NCBI RefSeq assembly: GCF_033958435.1
Contig: NC_134137.1
Location: 176,341,501 to 176,405,500 of the forward strand
Length of the DNA: 64,000 nt
Direction of reading: 5' to 3'
Origin: Carettochelys insculpta
Taxonomy: Eukaryota; Chordata; Testudines; Carettochelyidae
Position numbers and translations under genes: made by a program. Position 1 is the stretch's first letter; every line of letters starts with the position of its first letter. Below the pieces are notes generated by a model. The model was not told the origin of the DNA and ran no database searches. It saw only the letters and a program-made list of their open reading frames with translations. Positions 35,600 through 47,920 of this stretch are shown one piece after another.

Positions 35600-36395
35600 G
35601 GCACCCCTGTGGCAAGCTCTTCACAACACATTCCCTGTATAAATGGGACTGATCAGGTAGCAGGGTCTTGCCAGCAGGGGTGGGCACACACCATTCCGGA
35701 AGCTCATACAACTGAGCCAGATGTTCTACATTTTGGGGGTGGCTGCCCTAGCCCCATGCTCCTGTCAGAGCAGGAAATTTCAGTGGCGTTGCGCCCCACG
35801 CACCAGGTTGCCACACCACTGACGGGACATCCAGGTCAAACTGGAATTGCCTTGCAACACAATGTGCTTGCTTGGCCCACCAGTTTTTGTAGTCTTTCTG
35901 TAGCCTGGGGGCAAAGGATCCCCACTCCTCAGCTTCTGTTGAGAAGTGGAGTACAGAGTACCAGGAATTCCCAGGAGGGTGCGGGGGCACTGGAGCTGGG
36001 CTTTCAATGCTTTCTGGGGAAGCAGAGAGGCGGGAGGAACTTGGGATCAAGGACACCCAGAGCTGCCTGTCTCCTAGTGAGGGTGGTGCCTCTCCAGCTT
36101 GGGTCAGAGCCTGGAGATGGGTGACAGACTGTGGGGCTGGGTGGAGGAAGCGCACGGGGCTGAGTGAGCCTGAGACTGCAAGAAGGGAGTGCATGTGGAG
36201 CTGTATGCAGGGAGATGAGCACAGGTCTAAGTGCAAAAGGATAGAATTTCGGGGGTGAGCTGCAGATCTGGGAAGGAAGAGTCCTGGGTCTTTCCTCAGA
36301 AAAATTCTGGTTGTGCCCCTACCGCTCTGTCTCTCTCATACTTATACTGACTCCATTACCACATTATCGGAGTACTGTGTTTAAGAACAGCACCT
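35600..36395. other. GC-richer non-coding stretch
   Basis: Open frames of up to 171 codons (35609-36124, plus) and 162 codons (36236-35748, minus) overlap each other. Neither has a recognisable domain, and long overlapping frames are common in GC-rich non-coding DNA. Confidence 0.45.
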
Positions 36396-36399
36396 CGGT

Positions 36400-36810
36400 G
36401 TGGCAGGGCAGTGCTATCATCCCCTTTTTAGAGGTGAAGAAGCTGAGGCAGAGAGAGAAAGACTAAATTATTTGTTCAAAGTCACATAGACTAAGGCTAC
36501 ACTGTGGTTGCTGTTTCAGGATACCCGTGTATCCCGAAATAGCAACTCCAGGGCTAAATGAGTGTGGTATTTGTTTCTGCCGTCCCTCGTTGTGAGCGAG
36601 GCAGCAGGAACTTTGAAATAGCTGCTTATTTCAAACTTTGGTGCTGTCTGGATGGCACCGAGTTTGAAATAAGTTAACTTGAGATAATTTGCGTAAATTG
36701 TATGAGTTATTTCGAGTTACAGCTACAGTGTAACTGAAGCTATCAAGACTCTGTGACAGAATCCAGGTCTCCCAAGCTAGCATCCTAAATACCAAACCCT
36801 CGTTCTTCTC
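36400..36810 (-). repeat. MIR/CORE-SINE-like fragment split by a MITE
   Basis: The left piece (about 36410-36492) has CCCCTTTTTAGAGGTGAAGA, AGCTGAGGCAGAGAGAG and TTCAAAGTCACATAG, the typical antisense MIR order. The right piece (36738-36790) continues it with CAGAATCCAGGTCTCCCAAG. The interruption is the F-family MITE at 36495-36734. Confidence 0.65.
36495..36734. mobile_element. MITE family F, short copy, TSD TAA/TGA
   Basis: 240 bp, starts GGCTACACTGTGGTTGCTG and ends GCTACAGTGTAAC. TAA precedes and TGA follows it, a one-mismatch 3-bp duplication. The interior shares GAACTTTGAAATAGC and GGTGCTGTCTGGATGGCACC with the 8413-8730 copy in the same order. It splits a MIR, which confirms it as an insertion. 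Confidence 0.7.
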
Positions 36811-37012
36811 CCCAAACCTTTGAAATCCATTGCATGTCACTTCTTAGTACACATGCCTCATAATTTATTTATGTTAATAGGAATAAGCTTTTCAATGTTA
36901 ACTTCAGCCATTTTCTACTTTGCATTATTCCCCCTCCACACAAGCACGTAGTAAGAGACACTCCCTGCTCCAAACTGTTCAGAAGCCAAACACACAAGGT
37001 AGCTAAAGATTC

Positions 37013-37145
37013 AGAGTAGAAACTGAGACACAGCAAGATTAAGTAACTTGCCCAAAGTCCCACAGCAAGTCATGGCATAGCCAGAAAGCAAATCCAGCTG
37101 TCCTGGCATGCAGATGAGTGTTAAATTCACTGGCTACCAATACAT
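37013..37145 (-). repeat. MIR/CORE-SINE-like fragment
   Basis: GAAACTGAGACACAGCAAG, then TTAAGTAACTTGCCCAAAG and CCCACAGCAAGTC are the antisense MIR core (aaactgaggcacagag...taagtgacttgcccaa...cacacagc). Confidence 0.7.
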
Positions 37146-38885
37146 TTAAAATGAACTAGTTACTAGTTTACACTTGGTTTTCATGTTTTCTTTCTCAACT
37201 TTGCAATTATTTCAGCCCAAACCCATTTTTTTTCAATGCATAATTGTCACTGTGGATAAAATATATTTTCAAGTGTCCTTCATTCTTCTGGGAGCATAAC
37301 TGTTAACAAAACTGGGCAACTGGATAACTCACAACAGTATTAACTTACTCTGGGTTTTTCCTAGTTTGGTGTTCGGCAAGTAGACAAGGAAGTAGACAAA
37401 AGCCTGCCTGGGGCCTCAGCCGTACTTAGTGAAATGGAGGGTGCAGCTGGACCTATAGCAGTGCTTCTCAGAGTGGGCCATGAGCTTGGAAAGGGTGAAC
37501 TGCAGCCAATGTAAGTCCTGAGTGTCTGTGGCTACAGACCCTGTTGGTAAACAAAGCTGCATACCACCAGCCCATGGTCCACTTGGAGAAACACTGACTG
37601 ATAGCTCTTATTCTGAATGGGCAGGATTAGGAGTAATAAACAACCTGGATGACACTGAGAATTCATATTGGGATACAAGAGCTTTTGTAAGTCTTTGGTT
37701 CAATCCTGGAGCAGAGGCAGTAGGAATCAATATGTGTTACCGTCTATTTGGCTTTCTAGAAACTATATACAACCAGAACCTAGCTGGTGCAGATTCGGTT
37801 ATGTCCATTTATTTCAATAGAACTTGGACAGTTTATAAGCCATGAGCATCTGGCTGATAATCTGTCTAGGCCCTAAAACAAATTATCTTTTATTGCAGGA
37901 TTTTGCCTGGGGAAGGTGGCGATGTGCCTTTGTCATTGATTTCAGTTATTCTTTCTTCCTCTTTTAACAAGCCAGACCGTCTGCCTGCTACATCTCTCAT
38001 GCTAACTCCCCAGTGGCAGTTACTACATGTGACCCAGATCACAGGGTAAATGGCTGTGCCCCTTTAGTCAGCACCTCGGATACCTACAGTGTCATCAAGA
38101 GTCAACAATGGGTGAGTGCAACTAACAGTCAGAGACTTCCCTATACTCTGCAACTCTCCTTCAAAACATTAATATAATATAATATAATATAATATAATTA
38201 ATATAATATAAAGCATCGCTTTGGAAATGGCTTAATAGAAACTTCATAAGAAAATAAAAAATGGCATCAACTTACAAACATATTTATAAAATGAAATTAT
38301 TCTAGTGTACAGTACACACACATGCTTTGTAAGGCAAGAAAATGGGCAGGCAGTATGAAATCCTTAATTTAAAGGTCAGTATATTGCTGGCCTTTGGTTA
38401 GTTCAGAATCTAATGTAGATAGAATCTAATCTAGTTGGAGAAATACCACATATTCTTTCCCTGAAATAGGAGAGACCCAGCCCAACTACTAGAGTTTTTT
38501 TAATCTCTGACAGCTATGGGCCAGAGTCACTTGCATTCTTCAGCTGCTGTGTAAAGTAGCACTAACTCTGGCACAGCTTGCTAATTAAATCAGCTGTATG
38601 GCTGTTTTGCTCTATCAGAACATTCCAGTGAATTTGGTCTTATGATTTTACAATATTATAAAGTGTGTTTCCAAGAAAGGAAGACTGCTCTTGTCAAGGT
38701 TCCATCTCAAAACTTGTTATGAGCTGGTTTTTGCAGGAAGTGCCTGTGCTAGGCAGAAGAATTCCATTGCCTGTGTGAACAAGTTCATGCAGTGGAAGGG
38801 AGATGAGAAGATAAAGCATCTGTTTTACCCATCTAAACCTATTGGTTTTTAAAGCACAGCTTTAATTTGACTTTGCTGGACACTG
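37146..38885. other. No recognisable feature apart from a simple repeat
   Basis: Non-coding. Only the TAATA tandem listed separately was identified. Confidence 0.45.
38168..38212. repeat. (TAATA)n simple repeat
   Basis: About nine units of AATAT/TAATA with one interruption (AATTAAT). Confidence 0.9.
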
Positions 38886-38892
38886 ACTCAGG

Positions 38893-39065
38893 CCAGGTCT
38901 ATGCTACCTATTTGTTCTGGTAGAATGATCTGGCTGTGGAGTGTGGAAAAAATTCACACCTTCTACAAACAGTTATACTAACACCTCGCCCCCCCATACA
39001 CATACCCTGTGTAGACAGTGCTATGTGAGTGGGTGAGCTTCTTCTGCTGATCTAGTTACTGCCTT
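38893..39065. mobile_element. MITE relic
   Basis: The pattern AGTGTGGAAAAAATTCACACC, then CCCTGTGTAGACAGTGCTATG and GATCTAGTTACTGCCTTTTAC matches a frequent turtle-type short element with internal 'GTGTAGACAGCGCTA'. The left end GGCCAGGTCTATGCTACC is degraded. No duplication fixed. Confidence 0.5.
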
Positions 39066-39273
39066 TTACAGACGTGGAGATGTGAAGACAAGTCAACAGG
39101 ATGGCTCATCAGAAGCTCTACAGCAGACGTGCTGCACTGGAACAGCTGCACCTACATCTTATATAATTTAAACCTGCCCCCACCTACCATATGACTACAT
39201 TCTGCTTTAAAACAGGGACGTACAAAGTGTGGGGATGGTATGAAATTTCCTAGCGGGGGTCTCAGGCTCATCC

Positions 39274-39500
39274 ACTAATTAAGTGTCAAAACAAAAAAGC
39301 AGTCCAGTAGCACTTTAAAGGCTAACAAAATAATTTATTAGGTGATGAGCTTTCGTGAAAGAAAATAAGTAAGAATGTCAAATGAAAGATCATCACCTAA
39401 TAAATTATTTTGTTAGTCTTTAAAGAGCTACTGGACTGCTTTTTTGTTTTGGTAGCATACAGACTAGCACGGCTATCTCTCTGTTACTAATTCAAAGTGT
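39274..39500 (-). mobile_element. Foldback retroposon (R5), hairpin, long TSD
   Basis: The body 39287-39485 is flanked by ACTAATTAAGTGT (left) and ACTAATTCAAAGTGT (right), a 13-15 bp duplication. Arms 39287-39346 and 39391-39452 are near-perfect inverted complements of about 60 bp, around a 44-bp loop. Read on the minus strand, the head is GAGATAGCCGTGCTAGTCTG and the 3' end is ACTGCTTTTTTGTTTTG, as in the copy at 12246-15399. The RNA would be a long stem-loop. Confidence 0.8.
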
Positions 39501-40270
39501 TGAGACATGTTACTATTTTTAGGTATGTGTATTCACCTTTATAAACCGACTAATAACATTTTGACATTCCACAGACTTATTTTCTTACATGTGCCAGAAG
39601 GTTTTTTTTTCTTTTTAAATATGCACGTAACTGAAATTTCCATTGGTTTGGATCACATTAGACATGTTGAAGGGGCCTCTGGTAATTGCAGGGATGAAAA
39701 GTGAGGCCCAATGTAAAAACTTTGCTCATCCCTGCTCTAAGCTAAGGAACTAAACAACTCAATTACAGTGGATTGTCCCTAATTTGCATGTGTGGCTAGG
39801 AAACACACTACAAAGGGGTGGGTGAAATTCTCTCCTGCATAGCTGGCCAGTCCAAGGGCTCTGTACCACATGCTAGACAGGTGTAAATGGGAAATAAATG
39901 GTGCTTAAGATTTCATGCTGGCTGGCCCTCTGCACAGGGGGGAATTTCATCCTTTGTTAATGAGTGAAAAGCCTTCATGAAAAAATAAAACTATTTATAT
40001 TTTCAAAAATCAAAAACTGGCACACTTGCAAAGACATTATTTTTGGGCTACGACATAACCACTCAAAAGATAAAAGTACGATGTAGGTGAAACCTGACTG
40101 CATTGACGTCAATGGCAAAGCTCCCACTGTTCTAAAGGGTGAAATCCTGGCCTCCGTCTTTTTGTAAATGTGTGCTGCTGTCACACTGCCAGCTTCTGAC
40201 ACAGCAATGGCACATGCATGTTAGTCAGAGTGCAGGATTTTCTTGCTGCTACTGTGTGTTCTGAATGAGC
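39501..40270. other. No recognisable feature
   Basis: Non-coding. Nothing supported. Confidence 0.45.
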
Positions 40271-40277
40271 AGATCAT

Positions 40278-40988
40278 GGCTACGTCTACACGTGAAGCCT
40301 ACATCGAAGTAGCCTATTTCGATGTGGTGACATCGAAATAGGCTATTTCGATGAATAACGTCTACACGTCCTCCAGGGCTGGCAACGTCGATGTTCAACA
40401 TCGACGTTGCGCAGCACCACATCGAAATAGGCGCAGCGAGGGAACGTCTACACGCCACAGTAGCACACATCGAAATAAGGGTGCCAGGCACAGCTGCAGA
40501 CAGGGTCACAGGGCGGACTCAACAGCCAGCCGCTCCCTTAAAGGGCCCCTCCCAGACACACTTGCACTAAACAGCACAAGATACACAGAGCCGACAACGA
40601 GTTGCAGACCCTGTGCATGCAGCATGAATCCCCCGCTGCAGCAGCAGCAGCCAGAAGCCCTGGGCTAAGGGCTGCTGCACACGGTGACCATAGAGCCCCG
40701 CACGGGCTGGAGAGACAGCGTCTCTCAACCCCCCAGCTGATGGCTGCCATGGAGGACCCCACAATTTCGACGTTGCAGGACGCGGATCGTCTACACGGTC
40801 CCTACTTCGACGTTGAACATCGAAGTAGGGCGCTATTCCGATCCCCTCATGAGGTTAGCGACTTCGACATCTCGCCGCCTAACGTCGAAGTTAACTTCGA
40901 AATAGCGCCCGACGCGTGTAGCCGCGACGGGTGCTATTTCGAAGTTAGTGCCGCTACTTCGAAGTAGCGTGCACGTGTAGACACAGCT
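40278..40988 (+). mobile_element. Element T copy 3, complete, TSD CAT
   Basis: 711 bp, inverted relative to copies 1 and 2. Ends GGCTACGTCTACACGTGAAG and GCACGTGTAGACACAGCT, flanked by CAT (40275-40277, 40989-40991). Frames of 105 (40351-40668) and 121 codons (40602-40967) are open at the same places as in copy 1. The second has MAAMEDPTISTL, then DADRLHGPYFDVEHRSRALF, with no recognised domain. Confidence 0.9.
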
Positions 40989-40994
40989 CATATG

Positions 40995-41350
40995 TTACTA
41001 AATAAGCCTGGTGAACCCTCACTCCAGAGTCACAGAACCGCTTCAATGCTGGCCTCGCTCATTTGGATCTTCATTTTAAACTACAAATATTGAAAACCAT
41101 GCAGCCTCTTGTTCCCAGGGACTGTTTGTTTCAAGTAAACAGGGCAAATTCCACTCAGGCTTGAACAAACACTCTTTAGCTCTTAAGCAGACAAACAAGT
41201 GAACTGATGAAATAAAAAACTGGTACTGTCTGGGAAAATCAGGATATACAGGACTGCCTTACAGATGACACATCAGTACATACTTTGTTCATTCATTCTG
41301 ACCACCTCAAGTGAACTTTTACTGTGTATAACAGCACTTCAAAGGACAGT
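40995..41350. other. No recognisable feature
   Basis: Non-coding. Nothing supported. Confidence 0.45.
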
Positions 41351-41351
41351 A

Positions 41352-41656
41352 CAGGTTGAACCTCTCTAGTCTGGTGCTGAACAAGAGCATTTGCTGAACT
41401 ACTGGAGGTCAATATTATTTAGCACATTACCAACACTTCCACTGCTTACTGGGCTCTTACAAGACATTTGGGGTAAATTACAGGTAAATAACAGCACAGC
41501 TCACTGACAGCCAGGACGGGTGTTTGCAAATTAACTTTATGGGAGCACAGGAAAATTGGCCACACCCATGATAATTGGTCATCCGGCTAACTAAAATCAT
41601 GCCAGATTATGGATGTTACTGGATGAGAAAGTGCAGGACTAGAGGGGTTTAACCTG
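41352..41656 (+). mobile_element. Mariner-type MITE, complete, TSD TA
   Basis: 305 bp with inverted ends CAGGTTGAACCTCTCTAG and CTAGAGGGGTTTAACCTG, flanked by TA at 41350-41351 and 41657-41658. This is the uninterrupted form of the elements at 45650 and 54640. Confidence 0.88.
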
Positions 41657-41659
41657 TAC

Positions 41660-44600
41660 TCTCATAAATGACTGGTAGTGTATTTTGTAACAGTAACGTT
41701 AGGGACAGGAGCAGGGTCTACACAGATCTATTCACGTGCAGCACGGTAGAACTTGCCTTAGAAATTACACCCCTGTAATGTGCATTACCCCACCACCTAG
41801 GCATGCCATCAGTAACATGATCTATCCATGCAACACTGAGTTGCTGTATTCTTGTCCAGAAGAGTGTTGAGAATGAGCAGTTGCAAGTATGAGCAGGTTT
41901 GCCTATTAACCAAGTGTTAATTTGTGAGGTAGTGCTGGATTTAGGCTGAATTTGGAAACATCTGGTTTTGAATACACATTCTGTTACAGTCCTTGCCTAC
42001 CAAACTGCTAGATTCAGTTAGGAAAAATCTTTAGACTGAGACACAAAGGGAAGCTCTGAACTGACCTATTGCGATACCTTAGCCATCTCACTGAGTTACA
42101 GTCAGTACAGGACTCAGACTATTTTCTGTGAGCTAAATGTTTTTGAAGTTCTTCCTCAAATACCCTTTGAGTTTTGCCAAAGGACCACACAAACATGACG
42201 TGCATGTCCCCAAAAGACTCCCCTAACTTATGACTGGCTGTTAAGTGAAGCAGAGCAAAAGAGCTAGCAGAATGGAGAATGGGGCCGTAAAGCCGAATAG
42301 TCAAAGGTTATAAAGATACTGAATCTCCCATTGATTTCAAAGGGAGTTCTGCATGTGCACACCTTTGGGGATATAGGCCTAGTGGTTACCTCCGGCAGCA
42401 GCTGCTGCTACATAAGTCACTGAACCCTCACCACTACCCATGTGGATAATGGCTTTAAGCTACAGCCTGAACTCATAATGGGCACTGTAACAGTTCAGAT
42501 ACGCAGCTAAAATGCTTGGGCAAAAGCGGAGTCTTTCATCTGTCACTGTGCAACTGACAGAATGAGATTTAAAACGCCAATGGCACTTTCAAATTGTGGC
42601 CATAGCGCTTATTTTCAGTGCCAGATGAGTGTATTGTTTCAGAGCACATTTTTGCTTCTTTCCTCCCTGGTCCATGCATGTGGCCAATTTATGGTTTCGA
42701 AGCTTTTCTCCTTCACACACACACCCATATATATTTTCCACTGAAGGCTGTGCTTTTTCCTAGACCCACCCAAATTCCAGTACATAGTTCCCACGTATGC
42801 CAAGTTTTCATAGTCTCCACGCAATGAATGGAAAAATGCCTTTCCCCTCACACTTCTGCATATTAGAGGAAGGAAAGGCCTCCAGAGGTATTTGGTTATA
42901 CCTGTTGTCTCAGAGCACAGACGCCAGCAGGTTCCACTGCTGATGAGAACATTCTAGCGTTGCCTGGGGTGGGGGCTGGAATCCGATCCTATCTGATTGC
43001 GTTTTCAAGTTGTAAATATAGAGGAGTGCTACAGAGATTTAAAAAAAAAAGTCATAAAGCAAAAGTAATATAAGCTACTAGATGGTGCGGCCCCCTTATC
43101 TGCTTATATGAAATATTCAAGTAACGCTCTTGAATGCATTGATGTTTTATGAGGGAGGTTAAAAACAAATCAAAGCTCAACAAGGAGAGAAATCAGGGAG
43201 TTTTAATAGGAAAAGGTTGCTTGTAGCTGGAACCTCATAGATCCCCTTTAATCCAATGCGGCAGGAGATCAGAGCGGATTTGTGAAAGGTGCCAGACCGA
43301 CAGCATTGTGCTCCTCTCCTTCTCCCCTGTTCAGAGAGGAGATAAGGCTGGGGCGCTCCAGGCTCCCCCAGGCTGCTCCCAATTGCTGCGCTAGGGCACA
43401 CCACTCTTAGAGCTGCAGGACTTCACTGCACCCCTCTTTGAGCCCCACTGTATTTCCAGAGTGAATTGGAACTCCTGTGGTGCTCAGAAGGGCCTGAGTC
43501 TGTTCCCTTTTTTCACACAGCACAGTAGCTTGCTCCTCTGTTGAAGCCAGTAACTCAGCTCAGTGCTAAGGCCCTTGGGACATGCTCTGAGGGAGGAAAT
43601 CTCGGTGTGCATTTCCTCATGGGGGGGTGAGAGGGAGGTGGTCAGCTTCCCTCCTACCCAAATCTGATGATCCCCAGGCTGCTGGAGGTCAGGGCCATCC
43701 ACTAACACACAACGCTTGGACGACATGCCTTTATTGGACTGGGCTACAGTGCCCATTGGGATTCCATATGATGCAGTGCTTTGTAGAAAACATAATCCAG
43801 TCCCATGTGTATCGTTTTCCAAGTTAACTCCCGGGGCATGGACAGGACAATAGTGTGTCTCCCCCTTCTCACTTTCCCACCACAGTCTCAGCCCCTTCCT
43901 GGAGCAGAGACACCAGCACTTCAGAGAGACCATCACAAATCTGAGAAAGAGAAAGTACTGTGTACCCTGGGTATGTGCAGAAAGGGAGAGAGACTGCGAG
44001 CATCCCTTCTGCACAGGTCATCTCAGGGGCACTATCAGCGTTCCATCTACTTTTTTCCTTCCTGGGGTGGCATAAACTTTGTTTTGTGCACCAAGACGTG
44101 CGGATGTGCACCTCCTGTAAAGAAACATGCTGACGGTTGTGGGTGCTCTGTTAATCAGCTGGGTGGCACCTGCATCTCTCCCAGGTGGCTGCTGCAGTGA
44201 ACACTAGGTCCTTTCCAAGCCAATGGAACTACTTGCAGAACTCATCCTAAGTAAAGGCAGAAAAATCCATGCAAAATCTCTTTATTTGCGGATGGGGGGC
44301 AGAATTTTTTTGGTATTCAGTCCTAATTATTTTTATTTTCATTTTATCCTCAAGCCTGGTGAAAGCTATACTATGCTGCTTTGCAACAGACTTGAGAGAA
44401 CAATGGTTCACTCCCAACCAGATAAATACCAACCTGTTTTTTTCAAAGTCAGCATACATGTAACTGCATTGAAGAGAGGGTGTAATGCTTGTTTTTGTAC
44501 CTGTCATCTTATATTTATTATTGTTTCCTTATGATTCTGTCTCAACTCAAAAGTTCAATGATCTTATTAACCAGGAAACCTGATCACTGAAGAATGTAAC

Positions 44601-45645
44601 AGGATATTTCCTTCATGTTCTATTGAGACATAGGTTTATTCTCTTCTTCAGAGCACCCGAAATTTATTTTGAAAGCCCTACAAAATTCAACCACTTGAGG
44701 AACTGTTTTAAATTATTTTTGTCTTGACTTGTTCACATGCCAACAAGGCCAGAAGTTAATTTGATGTTTTCTAAGTCACCTGCTTTATCAGTATAGCAAA
44801 ATGACCCTTCCCCAAGCACCTTATAATGTCCTTTCTAGGTGTTTTGTTGACAAAGATAACTTACCAGGTTTTTAATGGCCTCATAATGAGTATCACAGAG
44901 AAGAGGGCAATTTTAAATTTAAACATGAGAACTGGTTGTAAAGTGGGAGTTTCTTCCGCTGAAAATTTCAATTAAAACTATTTGTAATCTTTTAGATAAA
45001 AATTCAAATCAAACTATGTGGCCAAAAAACAAAATATTTCTAGTCAAAAATGATACTGCAGTGATTCATACGAGTTGTAGTTTGAATGTCTCATGTTTGT
45101 GATCTCCTGTATAGGCCAGACCCTGTAGTTTTCCTTCTTGGGTAGGGAAAGTAGTGCACCATAGGAGTCCTGGTTCATAGAGAAGAATGGGTTCATGAGA
45201 AAGTCAAACTACATCTCTGACATGAGACACGTGGCAGTATTTTTTACATCCAAATGTTTCAAACTGAAGTTTTTTGGTTTTCAGGCCTCTGCCTTTGGAT
45301 GAAAAAAAATACATTTTCCATTAAAATCAGACATTTTAAATGACAGATTCTGTTTAATTTAAATCCCAAATTTTTGGCCAGCCCTCATAAACAACCATAT
45401 GTATTCTCATTAACTGGTAATTCTCTATAAAGATAGATTTACTACATAAACTATTGTGAAACATAAATGAATCTCACAAGCAGTTCTGAAGCTTGAGTTG
45501 AGAGGTACTGTGGGCCAAAATACCACGTAATATTACAATTCAATAACTGTAAGGAAATTTTTTCTTGCTTTTACTATGCAAAATCAACTGCTCCTGGTGT
45601 TCAGTGTTAAACAAAGCAAAACAAAAAACACGAACATTAATTTGC
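41660..45645. other. Long stretch with no recognised exon or repeat
   Basis: Contains CA-rich (42715-42726) and poly-A (43040-43050) runs and many short ORFs. The longest (44014-43484, minus, 176 codons; 43805-44200, plus, 131 codons) overlap each other and resemble no protein I know. A decayed MITE near 41700-41790 (GGGTCTACACAG) is possible. Confidence 0.45.
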
Positions 45646-45649
45646 ACTC

Positions 45650-46611
45650 CTGGTTGAACCTCTCTAATCCAGCACCCTCAGGACCTGACCAGTGCCAGAC
45701 AAGAGAATTTGCTGGACCACAGGAGGTCATATTGTCTAGCACCTTACCAACACTTACACTGCTTACTGGGCTCTTACAAGACATTTAGGGGTAAATTACA
45801 GCTAAATAACAGCACTGAACACTGAGAGCCAGGACTCGTGGCTGTAAACAAACTTTATGGGACCCTAAGAAACTTGGCATCACCCAGGATAAGTGGTCGT
45901 CCAGCTAATTACAATCATTCTGGATTACAGAGTTTGCTTAGAGTGACTGTATCTCCCCAACCAAATATGGGACATGGAGGAATGAGGCAGTTCCAGCCAA
46001 AATGGGATGGATGGTCACTCTACCTGGAGTCAGGCGGCGGCTGCCTTGTGGGGGCTGCCGCACTGCTGGTGGCACTGCTGGTGGCAGCCGCGGCTCTCAG
46101 CTGCCCCATGACTTGGGGCACTGGGAATGGGGCTGCCGCCCCTCCAGAGGATCTCTGGGTTTCTACCAGCTGTGGGATGCTGGGCAGGAGCCATACTGAT
46201 CTGGCTCCCAGATCCTGCCAGCTCTGGGCCCTGGATCCCCACTTCCCTTCCCACTGGGAAAGCCGGGCGGTATGCATGCTGCCATGTGGGTCCAGGTCCA
46301 GCTTCTCCCGACCAGGGGAGGCTGTGTGGCAGCTTTGTGGGTCCAGCTCTCCCAGCTGGGGGAAGCTGGGCCACAGCTGCGCTGCAACATGGGTCCAGCT
46401 CCCAGTTCCCCCAGCCACAGGGAGCCAGAACTGGGAGGCAGCCACCTGCGCTCATAAAAACGTGGCATATGGGGCAATTAGCCCCTTTGGCAAAATGAAT
46501 TGGGATGCTGGGATGGTGCCCGAAATACGGGGCTGTCACAGCCAAAACGGGATGGATGGTCCCCCTAAATTTGCTGGACAAGAGAGTTCCGGATTAAAGA
46601 GGTTTGACCTG
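45650..46611 (+). mobile_element. Mariner-type MITE enlarged by a nested element
   Basis: Left end CTGGTTGAACCTCTCTAATC, right end AGAGGTTTGACCTG followed by TA. The outer element matches the copy at 41352-41656 but is interrupted near its right end by 45940-46568. The 258-codon plus-strand frame spanning it (45838-46614) reads through both elements and is not a gene. Confidence 0.8.
45940..46568. mobile_element. Nested element in the mariner MITE, GC-rich core
   Basis: Begins GAGTGACTGTATCTCCCC and ends GGATGGATGGTCCCCCTAA, an approximate inverted pair (GTGACC.TC versus GATGGTC.CC). The phrases CCAAATATGGGACATGGAGG and CCAAAATGGGATGGATGGTC belong to a repeat also nested at 54925-55340. TTTGCT flanks both sides. 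The GC-rich middle contains only chance ORFs. Confidence 0.6.
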
Positions 46612-46614
46612 TAG

Positions 46615-47535
46615 TGTGCTTCAGTGGAATGTGTAATAATCTAGGCTTTACGCACCAAAGGGGCACTGACCACAATGTTTCCATTAGGCATGATGCAAAT
46701 GAAACAGCATTGTGTCATTCTGATACCAATATCCCATCAGTCCAGATTCCTTTATTTGTCCCCAAGTAAGCAAAAATGGCACCCTGGGAAACCCAGAGGC
46801 CTCTCCTATATGTAAAACCCCTCATCCCTGGCCCCACCCAAGAAGCCAAACCCCCAGCCAGAGCCATCAGCCCCCTCCAATACCACTGCCCCAGCTGGGT
46901 GAGTGAGTGGATTGAGTGTGGAGGAGAGGAGCAAATGGAAGCAGGTAAGTGGGAGCAGGGCTTCCGGATGGGATGAGGCAGGGGTGTTCAGTTTTGTTGG
47001 ATCAGAAAGTTGGGAACCCCATGGCTTAGCCATCCAAAGTGCTACTGCAAAGTTAATTTTTCTCTCCTATTATGTTGGCCACAACTGCCTCTTTCCTCTC
47101 CACTTGCACAGCCTTCCCTTCTTCTACTATGCAAAAGCACAATTCACCTTTGAAGTTTCCCATAACTCTGCCTTCATCCACTCCTACCTGGCCTCCCATT
47201 TCTTCTGGTGCACTTCTGACTGCTCCTTTTGTGTCCTTTGCTGACCCTGAGATTTCTCTCCTACCACTCTCCAAGCTGTCAAAACACTCCTGGTATGATA
47301 AAGCATTGCAGTGATAGTAGCTATGTGCCACACCATGTTTACCTGTAGAGTATCTGTATCTGCTGATTGTGCTGTATCAGATTCCACATGCACTATTAGA
47401 ACTGCAGTCCCTTAGGGCAGGGATTTGGGTCTTTGTTTGAATGCAGCACTGTACAAATAATACATTTAAATTATGGCTCATATTCAGGGCTGATATTGAT
47501 TCCAATACTGCTCTTTGTAACAAATGACCTACCTT
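46615..47535. other. No recognisable feature
   Basis: Non-coding. Short overlapping ORFs without recognisable domains. Confidence 0.45.
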
Positions 47536-47539
47536 CAAA

Positions 47540-47632
47540 CCCTGCAGAAGCCCCATCAGGCTGATAGATATTGGGTTCCTACAGGAGGTCAGCCTAGATG
47601 ATTTAATAGTTTCTTCCAGCCTTGACATCCAT
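47540..47632 (+). mobile_element. CR1 3' end fragment
   Basis: CAGGAGGTCAGCCTAGATGA, then TTCTTCCAGCCTTGACATCC parallels the CR1 3' terminus ('ggaggtcagactagatgatc...cccttctggccttaaa'). Confidence 0.6.
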
Positions 47633-47920
47633 GGGCATGTCTTCACTACAGACTGGATTTATGGGCAGTCGTCGATCTAGCAGAGGTAAATTTATCATGC
47701 AGATGTGAGAAGTTGACTGCTGAGCACTCTGTTGTAGACTCCAGATCTCCACCAAAATGAGAAGAGTAAGCGGAGTTGATGGGAGAGCATCAGCTGTCAA
47801 CTTGCCACATCAAAGACACTTCTGTAAGCAGACATAAGTACACCAATTTCAGCTATGTAATTCACATAGCTGAAGCTGTGCAACTTAGGTCAACAGTTTG
47901 CAGTAGTGTAGACAAGGTCT
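47633..47920. mobile_element. MITE (family J)
   Basis: About 288 bp between GGGCATGTCTTCACTACAG and GCAGTAGTGTAGACAAGGTC, which are inverted repeats. It adjoins a CR1 3' end. The target duplication is unclear. Confidence 0.6.

Noticed and set aside
38168..38212. Candidate CRISPR or regular array
   Set aside because: It is a plain pentanucleotide repeat without spacers. No CRISPR-like array exists in the window and none is expected in this genome.
43484..44200. Overlapping 176-codon (minus) and 131-codon (plus) frames
   Set aside because: The two frames overlap on opposite strands, neither has a domain, and there is no exon structure.
45838..46614. 258-codon plus-strand open frame
   Set aside because: It runs through a mariner MITE and the element nested in it. 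It has no domain, is very rich in G/C and overlaps long frames on the other strand.
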